Shown: positions 52,317 through 63,951, counted from the stretch's first letter. The stretch is 64,000 nucleotides of DNA from Cosmopolites sordidus (GCA_031761425.1 JARFXV010000222.1:662501-726500); one strand, 5' to 3'. Notes: generated by a model not told the origin, from the letters alone. Translations and numbers: made by a program.

Positions 52317-55300
52317 TCAGTCGGATGGACAGGAATCGAAAAGGCCCTTCTTGCGCATCTTTTCGAACTCTTTGTTGATATCGTAGGTCCTACAAGAATG
52401 AAAAAATCATCATTAATAAATGATTTATGTAAAAATAATTCTGCAGCAGAGTGGGCATTATGTCATCTTTATAAGATTATGTCATCTTTTTCAGAAATGA
52501 AAATTTAAAGTAAAAAAAAAGTAAAGCCATTTTTTTCGTGGTATTTGTGACAGTTTTGATTTGATTGTTACTATTATTGTCAATTTAGTATCATTGACAT
52601 ATACACAAAATATATTTACATCTTATCTTTTCAATATATATAGAAATTAATATAATTTATTTTTTTAGATGCGTTTTGAAAACGGGAGAAGACCTCTCGA
52701 AACGTTAATGTTCAAAAGTTTGTAAATTGATTTTAGAAAATGTTTGTTGTATTTTTTGAAATTTTGTTTGTTAGGCAAATTTATTACAGAAAAAGAATCA
52801 CTGAGAAATTTGTCTCCGTTTGGTTTTTTGTTTTTTACCTAGTGATTCTTTATTTACATAAGAACATATATTTTTGATATATTTTTTTGAGATTTAGACC
52901 GTGACGAAAACCCCCAAAAAAAATATTGATTAAGGTTTGCCATTTTACAATATGGAACATTTCATCACCGAACAACGCGTTAAAATCGTTAAAAGTTTTT
53001 ACAAAAATTGTAATTCTGTCGTAGCCACGTTTCGCGCCTTACGAGCAGAATGTGGTCGCCATAATCGTCCTTCTGAGCGCACAATTTCCAACACAGTCAA
53101 AGGGGCTAAAGACCCAAACTTAACGATTTAATTAACGATTTTTCGGCGTTTACTGTATGTGGGCTTGTCTTATGGTTCAAAGTACAAAGTTCAATCCACG
53201 CAGGAATTGAAGCCCACCCAGCATACGCTGATTGGGTGCTTGAAAATTCACCTGATTTTTCGAACAAAATCTTCAGCGATGAGGCTTATTTCTTGTTCGG
53301 CGGCAAATAAGCAAAATTGCCTTATGTGGAGAGTCCATTACATCCATAAAAAGTGATTGTTTGGTGCGCGTTATGGTCTGGTGGTGTCATTGGCTCGTAC
53401 TTATTAGAAAACGAAGGAGTGACAGTTAACGTTAATTCTGAGCGCTATAGCCGTATGATAATCGATTATTTTTGGCCAGAATTTGAGCGATATGTGGTTC
53501 CAACAAGATGGCGCCACTAGCCACACAACAAGTCGAATTTTGACTTTATTGCGCGTGAAGTTCCCAGGCTGCGTAATTTCGAGATTTGGTGATGTCAATT
53601 GGCCGCCAAGATTGTGCGATTTGACGCCGTTGGACTTTTTTTTGGGGGACTACGCGAAAGACCGTGTTTACGTAGATAATCCGTCTTGAGCAGTTGAAAA
53701 CCAACATTCGTCAAGTCATGGCTGAGATACCAGCCGAAATTCGCGGAAAAGTCATCGAAAATTACCTCAAAAGGATTGAGTCGTATCAACGGTCACGTGG
53801 TGGACATTTAAATGATGTTGTATCCCACATTTAATGACAAGTCCAAGCAATAAAATGAAAAAAATAATCGAAATCTCAATTCTTTGTGTGCTTTTTTAAT
53901 TTTACTTTTAGAAGCACAAAATGGATAACTCTTTTTGGTGCCTCAATTGAAAGAACCATTACTAAAGAATATGAGGTTCAAACAAAGTGGTGCCATAGCA
54001 CACATCTTATGTGAAACAGTCAATGAAAAATATTTTCCCTGGTTTTTCTTTAATTTTTCGAAAATGATATATATTGTTGCCGCCTAGATATTCTGATTTA
54101 CGGCTCAGAGTTTTTTATGTTGGGCGTGGGTTTAGCAGTTCCACCCCGGAAAACAATTGTTGCGTCGAAACCTGATGCGAAGTGTGTACATTGAGTAATG
54201 AGACTGATTTTTTTTTTATTCAATTGAAAGTATAATTCTACATTGTCTCCTTTAAAGTAACGGGTGTTTCGGAAGGTTGTTCGTTTTTATTTTAACTGTT
54301 ACATGCCAAACACAGATGGCGGGGCGAGGGGAGTGTGTCAAATAATTGAGGGACTTTTAAATTTAGTAGCGATGGATCGTTTTACAGGACCACAGCGTGC
54401 ATTTCGAGTGCGAGCGTTTTATAACAACAACGATTCCTACACTATTGTTCGACGTTTGTTCATAACACATTTTAATTTAGCGACCATTAGAATTGACTAG
54501 GCCAAGTGCGAATTTATTCAAGCATTGGGTGCGTAAGTTTGATGAGACTGGAAACACAATGCCGGATAAATCAACTGTGCACAAAAAGACATCAAGAACG
54601 AGCATGAATAATGACCGCGTTCGCCAGTCTGTTAGAGAATATCCACGATGGTATCTACGACTCGGCACATTACTTCTCTACATTTACACAGATCCACAAT
54701 TCATCGCATTATTCGCAAAGATTTACATTTCCACCCCTACAAAATTGTTATTGTGCAAGAGATGAAGCCCGATGATCCAGTTAAACGAGTAGAATTTTGC
54801 AGGACAATGAAAAATCATTTTAGGACCTTCAATAACATATGGTTTTCTGATGAATCCAATTTCTACATCAAAGGCCACGTGAATAAACAGAATTGTGGAT
54901 ATTTGGCTCCTGACAATTCACTGGAACTGCACCAGAAACCATTACATTCCCCTAAGGTGGTCATTTGGGCTGCCATTTCAAGCGAATGAATTATCGGCTT
55001 CGTTTTTCTCTGAGGATAACCCTGGTCAAGCCCATATTATTAATTCCGATCATTATTGCCATATGATCTGGACTTTTTTTGGCTCCAGAAATGCAAAACT
55101 CGATTGGCTACAACCGCAACAAATTTTTCCAAAAAGATGAAGCAACTTCCCACGTTGCGAATGATTCTTTAGCATCACTTCACGATTTATAACCTGAAAT
55201 AATGATTAGTCGGCGAGAGGACATCAACTGGCCACCAAGGAGTCCAGATTTAATGCCTGCTGATTCTTTTCTATGGGACTACTTAAAAAGTAACGCGATT

Positions 55301-58300
55301 CCAAGAGCGATGCTCCAGCGAGTGATTGAAAATTTCAGTTCCAGGCTAAATGTATGTGAAGAAACGGATGGTCGCATTTACTGATAGTTGTTTTTCATAA
55401 ATAAATATTCAAAAACTACTCTGTAATTTAACAGCAATTACACAAGTTTGAATTAATGAGGCCATAATGAGGAGCTCAAGTTCTGTAATTAAAATTTGTG
55501 AGGATAAAATTGTATAAGACAAAACATACAAAGCAGCACAGAACATTAGTACTAACAAGTTTTAGACCAGAAGCTGGCCATATCTAGTCCGTTGAGCTCC
55601 TCGACGGTGCAGGTGTTTAGGCATAGCTCGCATTGCATGAGATATGCATTGCATGAGATGGCAGTAGTCTGCTCATGTCCACAATCTCAAAGCCCCGATG
55701 CGTCTGAACCCCCATCCCCCAGTATCCACATTACTTTTGCACCTTGCAATTCCGGAGCATAGTCTATTTAAGGATTTCCATATCACCCATTCCTCTGTGT
55801 GTCCTGGGAGAAGTTCCTCCCTTAGTATAAATCAGCTGGCTGCCACTGTGTGTCTGATACTAGGGGGGGCCAATATCGCTAAGGCAATATAGTTTTATCA
55901 TTCCGTGTTGGTCTCATACAACCTGTTATGATGCGATAGGATTCATTGTGTGGTATAACCACTTGTTTGGCATGGCTAGCAGTGCTGGAACTCACTTTAA
56001 AATTGTTTTCATCCAGAAATTTTTTTACGTTTACCATCAATACTAGAAAGAATTTGTCTATTAGTAAAACAAGCTGTTAGAATTTAATAAAATTACATTG
56101 GAATATTTAATTCTTCAAATAGCTTGTTTCTTGCTAGATACACTTTAAAATGGAAATATTTTCATTCAAATTCAAAATATTTTAAAAACTGCTGAATAAT
56201 GATCAAAGCAGGCCTTTTAACTAGTAACTTATAAATAGACAGCTATATCAGGGGAAATTTATTTAAATTATTTACAACTTGTAAACACTCTGTATATGAA
56301 ATTTAAGTTTAAAATTGTTTTCATCAAGAAATATTTTTTACGTCTACCCATCAACACTTGGAAAAATTCGTTTATTTGCAAAACAAGCTATTAAAATAAA
56401 AAAAATACATTGGAATATTTCATTCATCAAATGAGTTTTCTTGCTAATTGTCGCTAAATACATTTCAGAATATAATTATTTTCATTCCAGTTCAAAATAT
56501 TTAAAAATCTACTTAATATTGATCAAAGCAGGCCTTGATCTGATAACGTAAATTTACTAGGGTATAAGAAAAGTAATTGTTTTGGAGGTACTTAGTTATT
56601 GATTGTTTAAAAAAATGTATACGTGGAATACTCCTAATTCTTCTGAAAGTTTCCTAGTGCTAGTTCTAGGATCTGCACCCACGTCTACCCTTAAAACGTC
56701 AGTCTCGAGCGACTGTGGACGATTTGATCTTCCCCTATCTTAATGACTCACGTCTCCCCCCCACGAAATTCAACCAGAGCTGATCTGTATGGATTGATAC
56801 GACGCCCTCCTCTACTTTTGAAAATCTCACAAGCAATGATAGTTGCTTTGAAACCTTTCTTAAAATAAATTAGAATTGCCCTAATTTCACATCTTGTTTC
56901 ACTCATTTTATCGTTTTTGTTGAAAACCGTTCACCAAATATTTTACTTTAATACTGAAAAATGAATGTTTATTCATCGGGGCAAAAAGTTGAAGTCGGGT
57001 TAAGCCTCCGCGGAATGCAATATAATCCTTTATTTATAAACAAAAAATTACAAAATATTACAGCCTAGTATTTATATTGTCCATTTAAATATTAATTTAA
57101 AATGTTTTACCAAGAAAAAATGTTGGATAATTTTAATGTTTGTAAATATAAAAAAAATAACTTATTACATATGAATTGTTGTTAATATTGAAGTTTTTCA
57201 CTTTTTTAAATGGTCCAAAATTTATTTTTTACCCTTAAGTTTAAGGTATATTGCGTTTCAAGATATATCGTTGACCGATTGGTTGCAATAAACTCTTAAC
57301 AACCCCTGCCGTACCGTAACCTGGCAAAGTTGCAAGAAACGTAAACAGGGCCGGGCCTAATAAAATAACAGGTAAAAAGATAAAATTAATTTTATACCTG
57401 GTTTAGTAGTTTCGAAATATTTTAGTTTAGTTCGCATTCTTTTCTTAAACAGTGCAATTCTATAATTTCGATCGTATTTTTTGTTATTCCAAACGTGCTA
57501 AAAATGTGACGTTCTTGGTAAGATAATTATCATTGTGCCTCCGGTAGCGCTACTTTTAAAAGAAAACCTGTATCGTCCGATGCTAAGCAAATTGCCAAAA
57601 ATGTGTTTCTTTATTAAACATTTGGCTTAATGTAAATGCAGTCGCAGCAGAAACGTCTTCATTAACGAAAACTCCGTTGTCTACAGTTAAAGATATTGTG
57701 ACGAAGTCAATGAAAGCCAAAAAAGTCCGTAGTGATTATGGCAAAAGCAAATGTGTTGACGAAAACGACAAAAACTTAATTCGAAGCAAAATTTATGCTA
57801 TGTATGAAGAGCAAACTGTGCTACAATATTCTTTGCAGCAGAACTAGCCTCTAGAAAATATTATCTCAAATGGGTTTTGCATATCGGACCATAAATAAAA
57901 GACAAATATTAATGGAATCACAACTATTGCGACGATGGCGGTTTGACTACTTAAACTCTATAAAAAAACATATACATTAAAAAATCGTCCCATTATCTAT
58001 CTCGATGAATCATGGTTCGATACACATGAGACGCCAGCAAAAGGATGGGTAGATACATCAAGAAAATGACAAATCAAAGCCCCAGCGAACAGAGGAAAAA
58101 TAATTACAATTTTACATGCAGATTCCGAGGATGGATGGGTTTCAAATTATTTACGGTTCTCCAAAAATATTAAACATTCATCTTTGGACTACCATGACGA
58201 CACCACAGCAGAACTTTTTAAAGATTGGTTTATAAATAGCCTTTTGCCCAATGTGTCTAAGGAAAGCGTAATTGTAATGGACAATGCTAGTCATCATAAC

Positions 58301-60462
58301 CGCCAAAAATATAATTTCCTAATGCAAATAACACTAAATTGGAAATTCATAACGATATGTTAAAAAACGATATATACTTCGAAATATAAAAAATATGCTA
58401 TAGAAATATTAAAGACATTTAATATTATGATAATAATTAAAACACTTGGTATTTGTTTCACAATATATTCAAGATATTCTCTAACATGTTTCGGCCTCGC
58501 GACCATTCTCAAAGAGAGTTATGTATAAACAATAAATATAAATATCTTGAATATATTGTGAAACAAATACCAAGTGTTTTAATTATTATCATTGTTACTA
58601 TGTTGCACCAAGAGCCAACCGCGCAATCAATCAAAATCATTTAATATTAAAAAGGAATATGTATATGATACCATTGCTGCTGATATGGAATATACGGTTT
58701 TACGCCTTCCTCTGTATTACTCAGTGGCGGCTCGTGGGTTTTTAAGTGGGAAGGCGTAGAAGAAAATAGTGTTACTTTTTTTTTAATCTCCCATATATTT
58801 GCAATCTACCCAAAGGTAATAAGCAACTTTTACAACATTAAGGGTAAGGCAAAGAATTGCCAAGCATCAGAGGTTATAGCGCTTACATTAAAGGCCTAAC
58901 ATATACAGGAACGTAGATTCTTTATAACTAGAATAATGGAATATCTTAATTATATCTTAAATTCTATAGCTTTTCTCTAAAGGATCACAGCGTTTCAGTC
59001 TCTGCGGCTTTTGGCTATTATCCAGGAGACAAGGGAGTTGGGGTGTACTTCAAGTCGCGATAGATACTTCGCACTCGCGCACTTGGCTTCTTCTAGCACA
59101 GGCTTTATTTTTAGATTACGGTGTAAAGTTTCATTTGTCACGAAGCAAGGAGCATTAGTAATTATTCTCAAGGGTTTTGGACTGGAATCTTTGAAGTATA
59201 TCTATGTTTTACTCGCGGTTCCCCACAGTTGTATGCCATAACTCTATACGAGTTTGAGGATCACTTTGTAGATGGTTAACTTATTAACCAACGATAATTT
59301 GGATTTCCTACCTATTAACCAGTAAAGTTTGGATAATTTTAAGACAGGTTGTTACCTCTTCATAAAAATGTATTGTTTCCAGTTTAGTCTTAGGTCAAGT
59401 CTCATTCCAAGATATTTTGCACAGTCTGCCTGGGGGAGTTGATGTACATTAATTGTTACACTCGGGCATGACTCCTTCCTTAAGGTAAAAGTGACTTGCT
59501 GAGATTTTGCCTCATTGATTTTTAGACGCCATTTTTTTATCCATAGAAGAAAATAGTGCTACTGAAGATTTTTTTTGCTTTCCCCTTCCTCCTTTTTACT
59601 TTTCGTGCTATTGCAACCTTTTACACAGGAGGTGAACCAGGAAATGAGGAGAAAATGAGGAAACTGAACGGAAATAAAATATGGTATTTTGCTCTGAAAC
59701 CATTCCGCACAATATGTGCCATCAGGTAAAATTCAATGTTAGAGCAGAAAATATTTTTCGACTCTAAGTGTAAGTGCTGCAACATTAATTAGGAAGCTTG
59801 TAGACAGTATTCCCAAAGAAAGTTGGATACATTCGATTAACCATGTTATTAAAATAGAAGATTCCTGTGCATCATTTACTAATAATATAGAACCACTTAT
59901 TATTATTGTAGATCAAAATGACCGTGAGAGCGAAACCGAATTAAATGTATAATTAAATTTAAGTTATAAGTTTTATTGTACCAATAGATAAATTTATTTA
60001 TTTATTTTTATTGTACTAATAAATTCAAAATACACAAACCAATATACAATGTTTTAGTCATACATAATAATAATTAAATAATATTTTGTTTTTCCCAAAA
60101 TTATTCCACTCCGGCTCTGGCGCTTTTTCAGAAACTAGGAATATTTTTATTGAGATTTATTGGGGCAATTGATATTTTGCCACGGACAACGAAATATCTT
60201 GAACCGGACTATACATTAATAATTACTTAATATTGATCCAAGCAGGCCTGTAACTAATAGGCCGTAAATAGACAGATATCGACACCGAAACTTACTTGTA
60301 AAAATCAGCGTAGGCCTTCTTTCTGCGTTCGCCATGGAAGTATTTCATAATTAAAGTCACAGCGGTAATAGAAAACACTACAGATATCAGGTTCCTCTTG
60401 ATCGACGAGTGCAACAATCCCCTGAGTTGTGGTTTTTTCAAAGTTTTGCTCACGTCCGACAT
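52317..60462 (-). CDS. COX6C: Cytochrome c oxidase subunit 6C-like protein, copy 3
   Basis: Exon 1 is 60462-60296 and exon 2 is 52389-52317 on the minus strand. They join in phase 2 (AA|G), the same place as in copies 1 and 2, to give 79 aa. Residues begin MSDVSKTLKKPQLRGLLH, followed by one hydrophobic helix, GERRKKAYADFYKTYDINKE, then FEKMRKKGLFDSC and an extra PSD tail. The start at 60462 is preferred over an upstream in-frame ATG at 60504 because it gives the normal length and lies 8 bp after a tttag acceptor. The 7.9-kb intron contains at least eight transposon relics. No defects are seen in the coding exons. Its 3' end faces Ncoa6. Confidence 0.9.
52590..52920 (+). repeat. Half copy of the foldback element at 33972-34475
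   Basis: Shared blocks include tatatatagaaattaatata, gtttgttaggcaaatttatt, acagaaaaagaatcac and agtgattctttatttacat. It also carries a ttttgaaaacgggagaagac hairpin followed by cgaaacgtta. Confidence 0.8.
52937..53850 (+). mobile_element. Tc1-like transposase (DUF4817 HTH), internally deleted
   Basis: Start MEHFITEQRVKIVKSFYKN, then RAECGRHNRPSERTI. After a gap come KVQSTQELKPTQHTL, IIFSDEAYF-type reading in a shifted frame, VIVWCALWSGGVIGSY, NVNSERYSRMIIDYFW, MWFQQDGATSHTTSRI, DVNWPPRLCDLTPLDFFLG and VIENYLKRI, RGGHLNDV. Gap and frameshifts make it inactive. It lies in the COX6C copy 3 intron on the opposite strand. Confidence 0.85.
54250..55385 (+). mobile_element. Tc1-like transposase (DUF4817 HTH) relic
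   Basis: HTH part with GPQRAFRVRAFYNNNDSY, then RPSANLFKHWVRKFDETGN, VRQSVREYPRW, IHRIIRKDLHFHPYKIVIVQ, NIWFSDESNFYIKGHVNKQN (first Asp), VVIWAAISSE, then EDNPGQAHIINSDHY and DINWPPRSPDLMPADSFLWD (third catalytic region). Four or more frame breaks. Confidence 0.88.
55530..55990 (-). mobile_element. Jockey-type LINE tail relic
   Basis: Minus strand: HNESYRIITGCMRPTRND, then LP and RYWPPLVSD, CELCLNTCTVEELNGLD. The order matches the segment after RT in Jockey-like elements (N.AMR.ITG..RPTP...LP.LS.I.PP). Confidence 0.55.
55995..56550. repeat. Tandem duplication (about 0.25-0.3 kb) with a third fragment at 60.2 kb
   Basis: Units at about 55995-56250 and 56305-56550 share taaaattgttttcatc, acattggaatattt, attttcattc and gatcaaagcaggcct. 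The gatccaagcaggcct block recurs at about 60234, just downstream (in gene sense) of COX6C copy 3 exon 1. Confidence 0.8.
56575..56970 (-). mobile_element. mariner/Tc1 transposase N-terminal relic
   Basis: Minus strand: MSETRCEIRAILIYFKKGFK, ATIIACEIF, then EDRGRSNRPQSL-type and DVGADPRTSTRKLSEELGVF. A paired HTH region only. Confidence 0.65.
57600..58330 (+). pseudogene. DDE_3 transposase relic, main part
   Basis: HTH-like STVKDIVTKSMKAKK, IRSKIYAMYEEQT, then RPIIYLDESWFDTHETPAKG (first Asp), APANRGKIITILHADSEDGW, LDYHDDTTAELFKDWF and SVIVMDNASHHNR (second Asp). Continuation pieces lie at 58640-58725 (YDTIAADMEYTVLRLPLYYS) and 59740-59950 (PKESWIHSINHVIKIED and an acidic tail). Stops interrupt it. 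It is split by a foldback repeat and a nested MITE plus LINE. Confidence 0.75.
58425..58606. repeat. Near-perfect inverted repeat with a GAAAC hairpin in its loop
   Basis: Arms of about 50 bp (taattaaaacacttggtat, tgtttcacaatatattcaag and the exact inverse) surround about 75 bp. The minus strand of the loop reads TCTC, a TTGAGAA-like segment, GGTC-GCGA-GGCC, GAAAC, ATGTTA, GAGA, the same layout as the hammerhead-like repeat. Confidence 0.85.
58725..59640. mobile_element. MITE-like repeat split by a LINE
   Basis: CAGTGGCGGCTCGTGGG at 58724 opens the repeat, which resumes at about 59546 and runs to about 59640. Both halves match the 4777-4912 copy in inverse orientation. The tagaagaaaatagtg sequence is present on both sides of the inserted LINE. 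Confidence 0.7.
58772..59545 (-). mobile_element. Jockey-clade LINE, 5'-truncated, with target-site duplication
   Basis: Minus strand: WIKKWRLKINEAKSQQVTFT, LPQADCAKYLGMRLDLRLNW, LYWLIGRKSKLSL, YGIQLWGTAS, LRIITNAP. This is the thumb region of Jockey RT. A poly-T run beside the left flank is the poly-A tail seen from the plus strand. The 15-bp duplication tagaagaaaatagtg (about 58757-58771 and 59546-59560) marks a clean target-primed insertion. Confidence 0.8.
59955..60290. other. Intron sequence, mostly AT-rich
   Basis: Contains the third fragment of the 56-kb repeat at about 60230-60280. Nothing else. Confidence 0.4.
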
Positions 60463-60479
60463 TTTGCAACCTAAACTAA

Positions 60480-61400
60480 AAACAAAACAATGAAACGATG
60501 CCAAGTCGCTAAATGAAAGAGGGAAACTCTTATGAGGTTTTTCGTATCACCGTTAGAAAGACACTGAAGAAAATTTTTACGAGAAAAAAAATTCAGCGAG
60601 GAAAATTTTCACCAGTGCGAATATTTTTATCCGCACATTAGAGCCTTGGTCTACGTGACCGTTTGAAGGTATGCACTTTTGCAAATTAATACACACACAA
60701 CCAGCTGAAATCCTTTTGCTTAGATAACATAAACCACAACATTTTTATTACATTATACAGGAAATTACTCATGGCAAATATTTAAAAACTAAGATCGTTT
60801 AAAGCAACATCTGCATCAAATATTCTTGTTCTAATTACTTTTATTCATCAACATTTTAATAACATATCCAAACATATCTTACTTGATGGAGTTTTAACGA
60901 TGTTTTTACTCGATCGAACTGGATCAACTTGAAGGTTGTTCCCAAACTGCCATGCAATCAAAATACCCACGTTTTCTTCGTTGGAGGACCCATGCGCGTT
61001 TTACAGGGAGAAACAACGTCTCTTTTAACCTTGGAGGGTATGTTTGTGTTTAGGGAGAGGGTAAATGAACTTACCGGGACCTATTAATGAGTGTTTTCGC
61101 TGGAAAAAAGTGGGCGTGTAGTTTTTGGGTTATATAAAGGGGTAAAAATGAAATTAACTATGTAATGCACGAGTGATATTGATAGTTAATCACCCTATAT
61201 GCTGATAAATGATTAGATAAACAGAATATCACGGTAAAATAACTAGATTTGATAAGCGAAGCCATCAATATGTCGAGACGTGTTTACACAATTTATCTGA
61301 GAGTTTTTTTTTATTGTTTATCGATTTTTAAAATCTTACATGAAATATGTGTATGTTACAGCATGTATTTTTTAACGATTGTACAGAAATATTGTAAAAG
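60480..61400. other. Upstream region of COX6C copy 3
   Basis: It should include the promoter and a non-coding first exon of copy 3, because an acceptor precedes the ATG. No specific motif is recognised. A GC-richer patch lies at 60950-61090. Confidence 0.35.
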
Positions 61401-61404
61401 GTAT

Positions 61405-62530
61405 ATGTACAACTTTGCTACCGCCGTTTTCCTATAGATAGCGTTAGCGGTAGGTGGTCGTCAAAATAAATACATCATAGACGGCCTGAACTACCTTTGG
61501 GCATCTTGTAAAAACCCCATAGCACCAGTAGCCGATTTGTGTTTACATCATAAAGTTATTCGCGATTAAAAATTTCAGTTTATGAGCCAAATTCTCGCCA
61601 TTTACGGGAGATGTTTATTTATTTCTTTAATATGAAGAAATTTGCGGCTAAGGCTCACCGAATGCTATCAGACACTTGTGGTGATGCCAGTGTGAGAAAA
61701 AGAACGTGTCGTGAATGGTTTCAACGCTTCAACAGCGGTGATTTTCACGTCGAAGATCGGCATAGCGGTGGAAGAGCGAAAGTTTTTGCAGATGAAGAAT
61801 TAGAGGCACTGCTTAATGAAGATTCGTGTCGAAATCGAGAAGAGTTGGCAAGATCATTGGGAGTGACTCAACAAGCAATCCCAAAACGCCTCAAAGACCT
61901 GGGAATGACACAAAAGCGAGGATATTAAGTGATATACGAATTGAAACCGAGAGATGTTGAGAACGCCGTTTGTTTGCTTGTGAACATTTACTTGAAATGA
62001 AAAAACGGAAGGGATTTCTGCATCGCATTGTGACTGGGGACGAAAAATGAGTTTATTACGATAACCCCAACCATCGAAAATCGTGGGAATATCCCAGACA
62101 CGCTTCCACGGCGACTGCCAAACCAGATATTCAACCGGAAATTCACGGAACGAATATTCACATTCCAAGATCATGCTCTGTATTTGGTGGGACCAGCTCG
62201 GTGTAGTGTATTATGAGCTGTTAAAACCATCTGAAACAATCACAGGAGATCGTTACCGAACGCAATTAATGAGTTTGAGCCGATGATTGAAAGACAAATG
62301 GCCGCAGCGAAATATACGATAAAGTGATTTTGCAGCATGACAATGGTCGGCTCTGTGTAGCGAAAGTGGTCAAAACATATTTGGAAAGTCCTACCCCACC
62401 CGCCATCTTCTCCAGACGTTGCTCCCTCTACCATCACCTGCTTCAATCGATGGCATACGGCCTGACGGACCAGCACTTCCGATCCTATGAAGAAGTCAAA
62501 AAATGGATCCCCAGTCAAGTGTAAAAGTGG
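61405..62530 (+). mobile_element. mariner element, same family as 28208-29583
   Basis: Left end tacaactttgctaccgccg matches the other copy's terminal repeat. The N-terminal frame (61611-61928) encodes KKFAAKAHRMLSDTCGDASV, REWFQRFNSGDFHVEDRHSG, then EELARSLGVTQQAIPKRLKD. Downstream in other frames: FLHRIVTGDEK, KIMLCIWWDQLGVVYYELLK, ILQHDNGRLCVAKVVKTYLE and SMAYGL-DQHF. The YSPDLAPSDYH segment is deleted and the right end is lost into another mariner relic. Confidence 0.88.
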
Positions 62531-62845
62531 TGTCTCTAACCCCTTTCGCTGTGTGTGATGGACCATTTTCGCGCTTTTCCCCGTCACCTTGCGTTGGAGG
62601 GGACAAGGACAGCACCTTGCGTTGGGACATTTGATGGAACAAGAAAAACAATACATGTTGCAAATGCTCTTTATTTGGCTCAAAACTCGTCATGTTTATC
62701 ACACGAATAAAATATGAGGCTAACTCGAAATCGTTTAAACAGCAATGGAGTGTTGAAAGGTACTGTCGTAGTAACAAAATGACAAAAGATTAGACTATCA
62801 GTCGATCCTTGTTTCCAGCGTCATCTCTTAAAAAATGAAACATTA
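62530..62845 (-). mobile_element. mariner fragment, N-terminal end
   Basis: Minus strand carries MTSFEPNKEHLQHVLFFLFH (from 62693) and terminal sequence shared with 37980-38095. It joins the preceding mariner directly at about 62530, making a head-to-tail chimera. Confidence 0.65.
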
Positions 62846-62849
62846 TCAA

Positions 62850-63540
62850 CCCCCACACTTGGCCTATGTGAATTTTTGAAACGTTTATCTACCAAGAGTG
62901 AGTTGTTAGTAGCAATGCAACTTGGTGTCCTTTTTAACACATTTTCCATAATCTTGGCAACATATCTGGCCAGTGTTACTAGACTATTTTTCCAGAGACC
63001 ACTAGTGTCAACTCTAAAACCACTAAAAATTCACCAGCACTCCCTGGAAGCTGAAATACAGAAATTAATAATTCTAAAAAAAACTATTTTGTTATTTTTT
63101 TTGTATGTATTTTTATTATAAAACGTATTTTAATCGCAATGAACACAGAACTACCACCAATTTTTTAACAATGGATTTTGAAGGCAACAATTACGAAAAT
63201 TCTGATGATAATGACTCTTAATAAACGCCATAGTTTTGACTTCTAAAAAACACCACTGGCCACTAAAAAAAAAAGTTCACACTGGGGGCAGATTAAATCC
63301 ACTAGTTTTAGTGGTAAAACCACAAATATCATATATGTGTTATAACAAAACTATTTTTATTTTTGAATATTTAATTGAAAATATATTTTTAAACCTAGTA
63401 TCGATAGCGCGCCGACAGTTCCCGAAAACCCCGAGCGCATGTGACGTCACAATGTTAATTATTTCCCCTCAACATTACAGACAGCTGATACGAGTGTTTT
63501 AGTTTTTAATCAACTTATTCTTGTTATTATCATTAGTGTA
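62850..63540. other. Unassigned stretch
   Basis: An 81-codon frame (62876-63121) is open but shows no motif. The block 63000-63310 repeats ccacta-type words in both orientations. CpG-richer sequence at 63400-63440 precedes the THAP-like exon and may be its promoter. Confidence 0.3.
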
Positions 63541-63549
63541 TTGATAAAT

Positions 63550-63777
63550 TTATTGAAAATATCAAATCTAATTAGTTATCGTGTCTGTTTCATAAGTTTT
63601 TGTACGAATACTACAAAAACAACTATCGAAAAAATGTTTTTAAATGTGCCACAAGATGTTAAACGTCGAAACCAATGGTTCCAAGCAGCACGACGTATTA
63701 ATCCTAAAACAACATCAAATTACAACCACCTGTCATCAAATATATACAAAAATTATTATTTATACCATATGTTTTAG
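63550..63777 (+). CDS. THAP-type zinc finger exon, partial
   Basis: The frame reads VCFISFCTNTTKTT, then MFLNVPQDVKRRNQWFQAAR and INPKTTSN. The first Cys pair, the F..VP.D...R..W..AARR core and spacing fit a THAP domain, a DNA-binding zinc finger found in regulators and in P-element-type transposases. The C-terminal Cys-x2-His half is missing before the stop at 63775, so it either continues in an exon outside the window or is a decayed copy. No confident start: an AUG lies at 63634, inside the domain. Confidence 0.5.
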   Translation, partial: LLKISNLISYRVCFISFCTNTTKTTIEKMFLNVPQDVKRRNQWFQAARRINPKTTSNYNHLSSNIYKNYYLYHMF

Positions 63778-63809
63778 TATTTTTTTATGTTTGAGTATTT
63801 ATTACCTGC

Positions 63810-63951
63810 TGAAGCTGCACAATCGTGACATCGAGTGTCTTGAACTTTTCTTAGTATTTCATTAATAATTAAGGTTATACAATTACCTTTACTCAGAACT
63901 TTATGTTCTGGACATACACGTCCATTGACGGTACAAATACAATTTTTGCTG
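63810..63951 (-). CDS. Possible cysteine-rich internal exon
   Basis: Minus strand: acceptor ttaacag, then an open frame with NCICTVNGRVCPEHKVLSKG, a middle hydrophobic LIINEIL part and TRCHDCAASAG, then a donor (gtaata). Six cysteines in a C-x-C-x6-C ... C ... C-x2-C pattern. No family recognised; neighbouring exons would lie outside or upstream. Confidence 0.3.

Noticed and set aside
52287..52508. A 73-codon plus-strand frame
   Set aside because: Opposite strand to COX6C copy 3 exon 2, which rebuilds the conserved C-terminus.
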